Source: an uncultured Rhodospirillaceae bacterium (lineage in GTDB: Bacteria; Pseudomonadota; Alphaproteobacteria; Rhodospirillales; UBA2165). From it: a stretch of 5,719 bases of DNA. Where the stretch lies: assembly GCA_913054205.1 (NCBI GenBank), contig CAJXJM010000185.1, positions 1-5,719 of the forward strand. The letters run 5' to 3'. The position numbers were made by a program, and so were the translations under genes. Numbering within the stretch: the stretch's first letter is position 1; the number at the start of each line of letters is the position of its first letter. Below are positions 5,445 to 5,719 of the stretch, piece after piece. The notes under the pieces were generated by a model. That model was not told the origin of the DNA, made no database searches, and worked only from the letters and a program-made list of their open reading frames with translations.

Positions 5445-5719
5445 CTATTGGGAAGATGCAAGTTCCTGGAGCCGCCGCATCGCGTCCTCAGCCAATTGAC
5501 GAGTAAGATCGCCGGAACTGATATCATTGCAGAGACTGGCGGCCTGTCCCGACCAGAGAGAGCTAAAGTCGCTTTCACCTTGTGCCTCAGCCGCTGCTTT
5601 CAATGGCGCCAATGCGCCGCCGGCTGTCGGAAATGCTGGCGCCAATTCTGACATCGGCCCGATCTCGCGCATTACTCGATTTATCAAGCTGCGCGCCGGT
5701 CTGCCGGAGAACAAATTGG
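5445..5719 (-). CDS. Nitronate monooxygenase / 2-nitropropane dioxygenase-like flavoprotein, C-terminal part (5' truncated)
   Basis: The frame is open to the window edge and ends at TAG 5447-5445, leaving about 90 C-terminal residues. The segment begins N-L-F-S-G-R-P-A-R (5717-5691), the conserved S/T-G-R-P-A-R of this FMN-dependent TIM-barrel family. It continues with M-R-E-I-G-P, a Pro-rich A-P-A-F-P, and L-W-S-G-Q-A-A, all typical of its C-terminal end. The family oxidises nitronates, and many members have unknown physiological substrates; related flavoproteins include enoyl reductases. The TTG at 5714 is inside this motif and is not the start. It runs in the same direction as the downstream operon, with a 107-nt gap before the selenoprotein ATG. 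The catalytic residues lie outside the window. Confidence 0.8.
   Translation of the reverse strand, partial: NLFSGRPARSLINRVMREIGPMSELAPAFPTAGGALAPLKAAAEAQGESDFSSLWSGQAASLCNDISSGDLTRQLAEDAMRRLQELASSQ

Overview
This looks like chromosomal DNA of a Gram-negative bacterium, probably a proteobacterium and perhaps an alphaproteobacterium. The reasons are a short lipobox lipoprotein, FrnE/DsbA-type and nitronate-monooxygenase-type genes, a PaaK-like ligase and moderate base composition. Taxonomy is inference only; there is no rRNA or other marker here.

Layout. On the plus strand, 1-830 is the C-terminal part of a beta-lactamase-fold serine hydrolase. It is followed by a small putative lipoprotein (863-1336). 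A 15-bp perfect inverted repeat (1337-1367) then separates these from a convergent minus-strand block, and probably acts as a two-way terminator. Read in its own direction, the minus-strand block runs: end of a nitronate monooxygenase-like gene (5719-5445, cut by the window edge); a 107-nt gap with a candidate promoter; a DsbA/FrnE-like thiol oxidoreductase (5336-4722); a 61-nt gap holding a strong hairpin; two tandem paralogous double-[4Fe-4S] proteins related to QueG (4660-3650 and 3648-2671); and a phenylacetate-CoA-ligase-like adenylating enzyme (2668-1379). The last three genes are separated by only 1 and 2 nt, so they are almost certainly one operon. The oxidoreductase probably belongs to the same transcript.

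Main discovery. A conventional ORF caller starts the DsbA/FrnE-like gene at an internal GTG (5234), which removes its active site. Reading back through an in-frame TGA (5294-5292) restores a full thioredoxin-fold N-terminus with a good Shine-Dalgarno and an ATG at 5336. The TGA falls exactly at the first Cys of the C-P-W-C catalytic motif, giving U-P-W-C. A hairpin with a GGG-containing apical loop starts 13 nt after the UGA, with its loop about 21 nt after it, where a bacterial SECIS element would be expected. The best reading is an unannotated selenoprotein.

How the genes may work together (inference). The ligase would activate a carboxylic acid as an acyl-adenylate or CoA thioester. The two Fe-S proteins would supply low-potential electron transfer or a reductive step. 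The seleno-oxidoreductase would do thiol/selenol redox chemistry or maintain the Fe-S partners. The substrate is unknown. None of the selenocysteine machinery genes (selA, selB, selC, selD) lies in this window.
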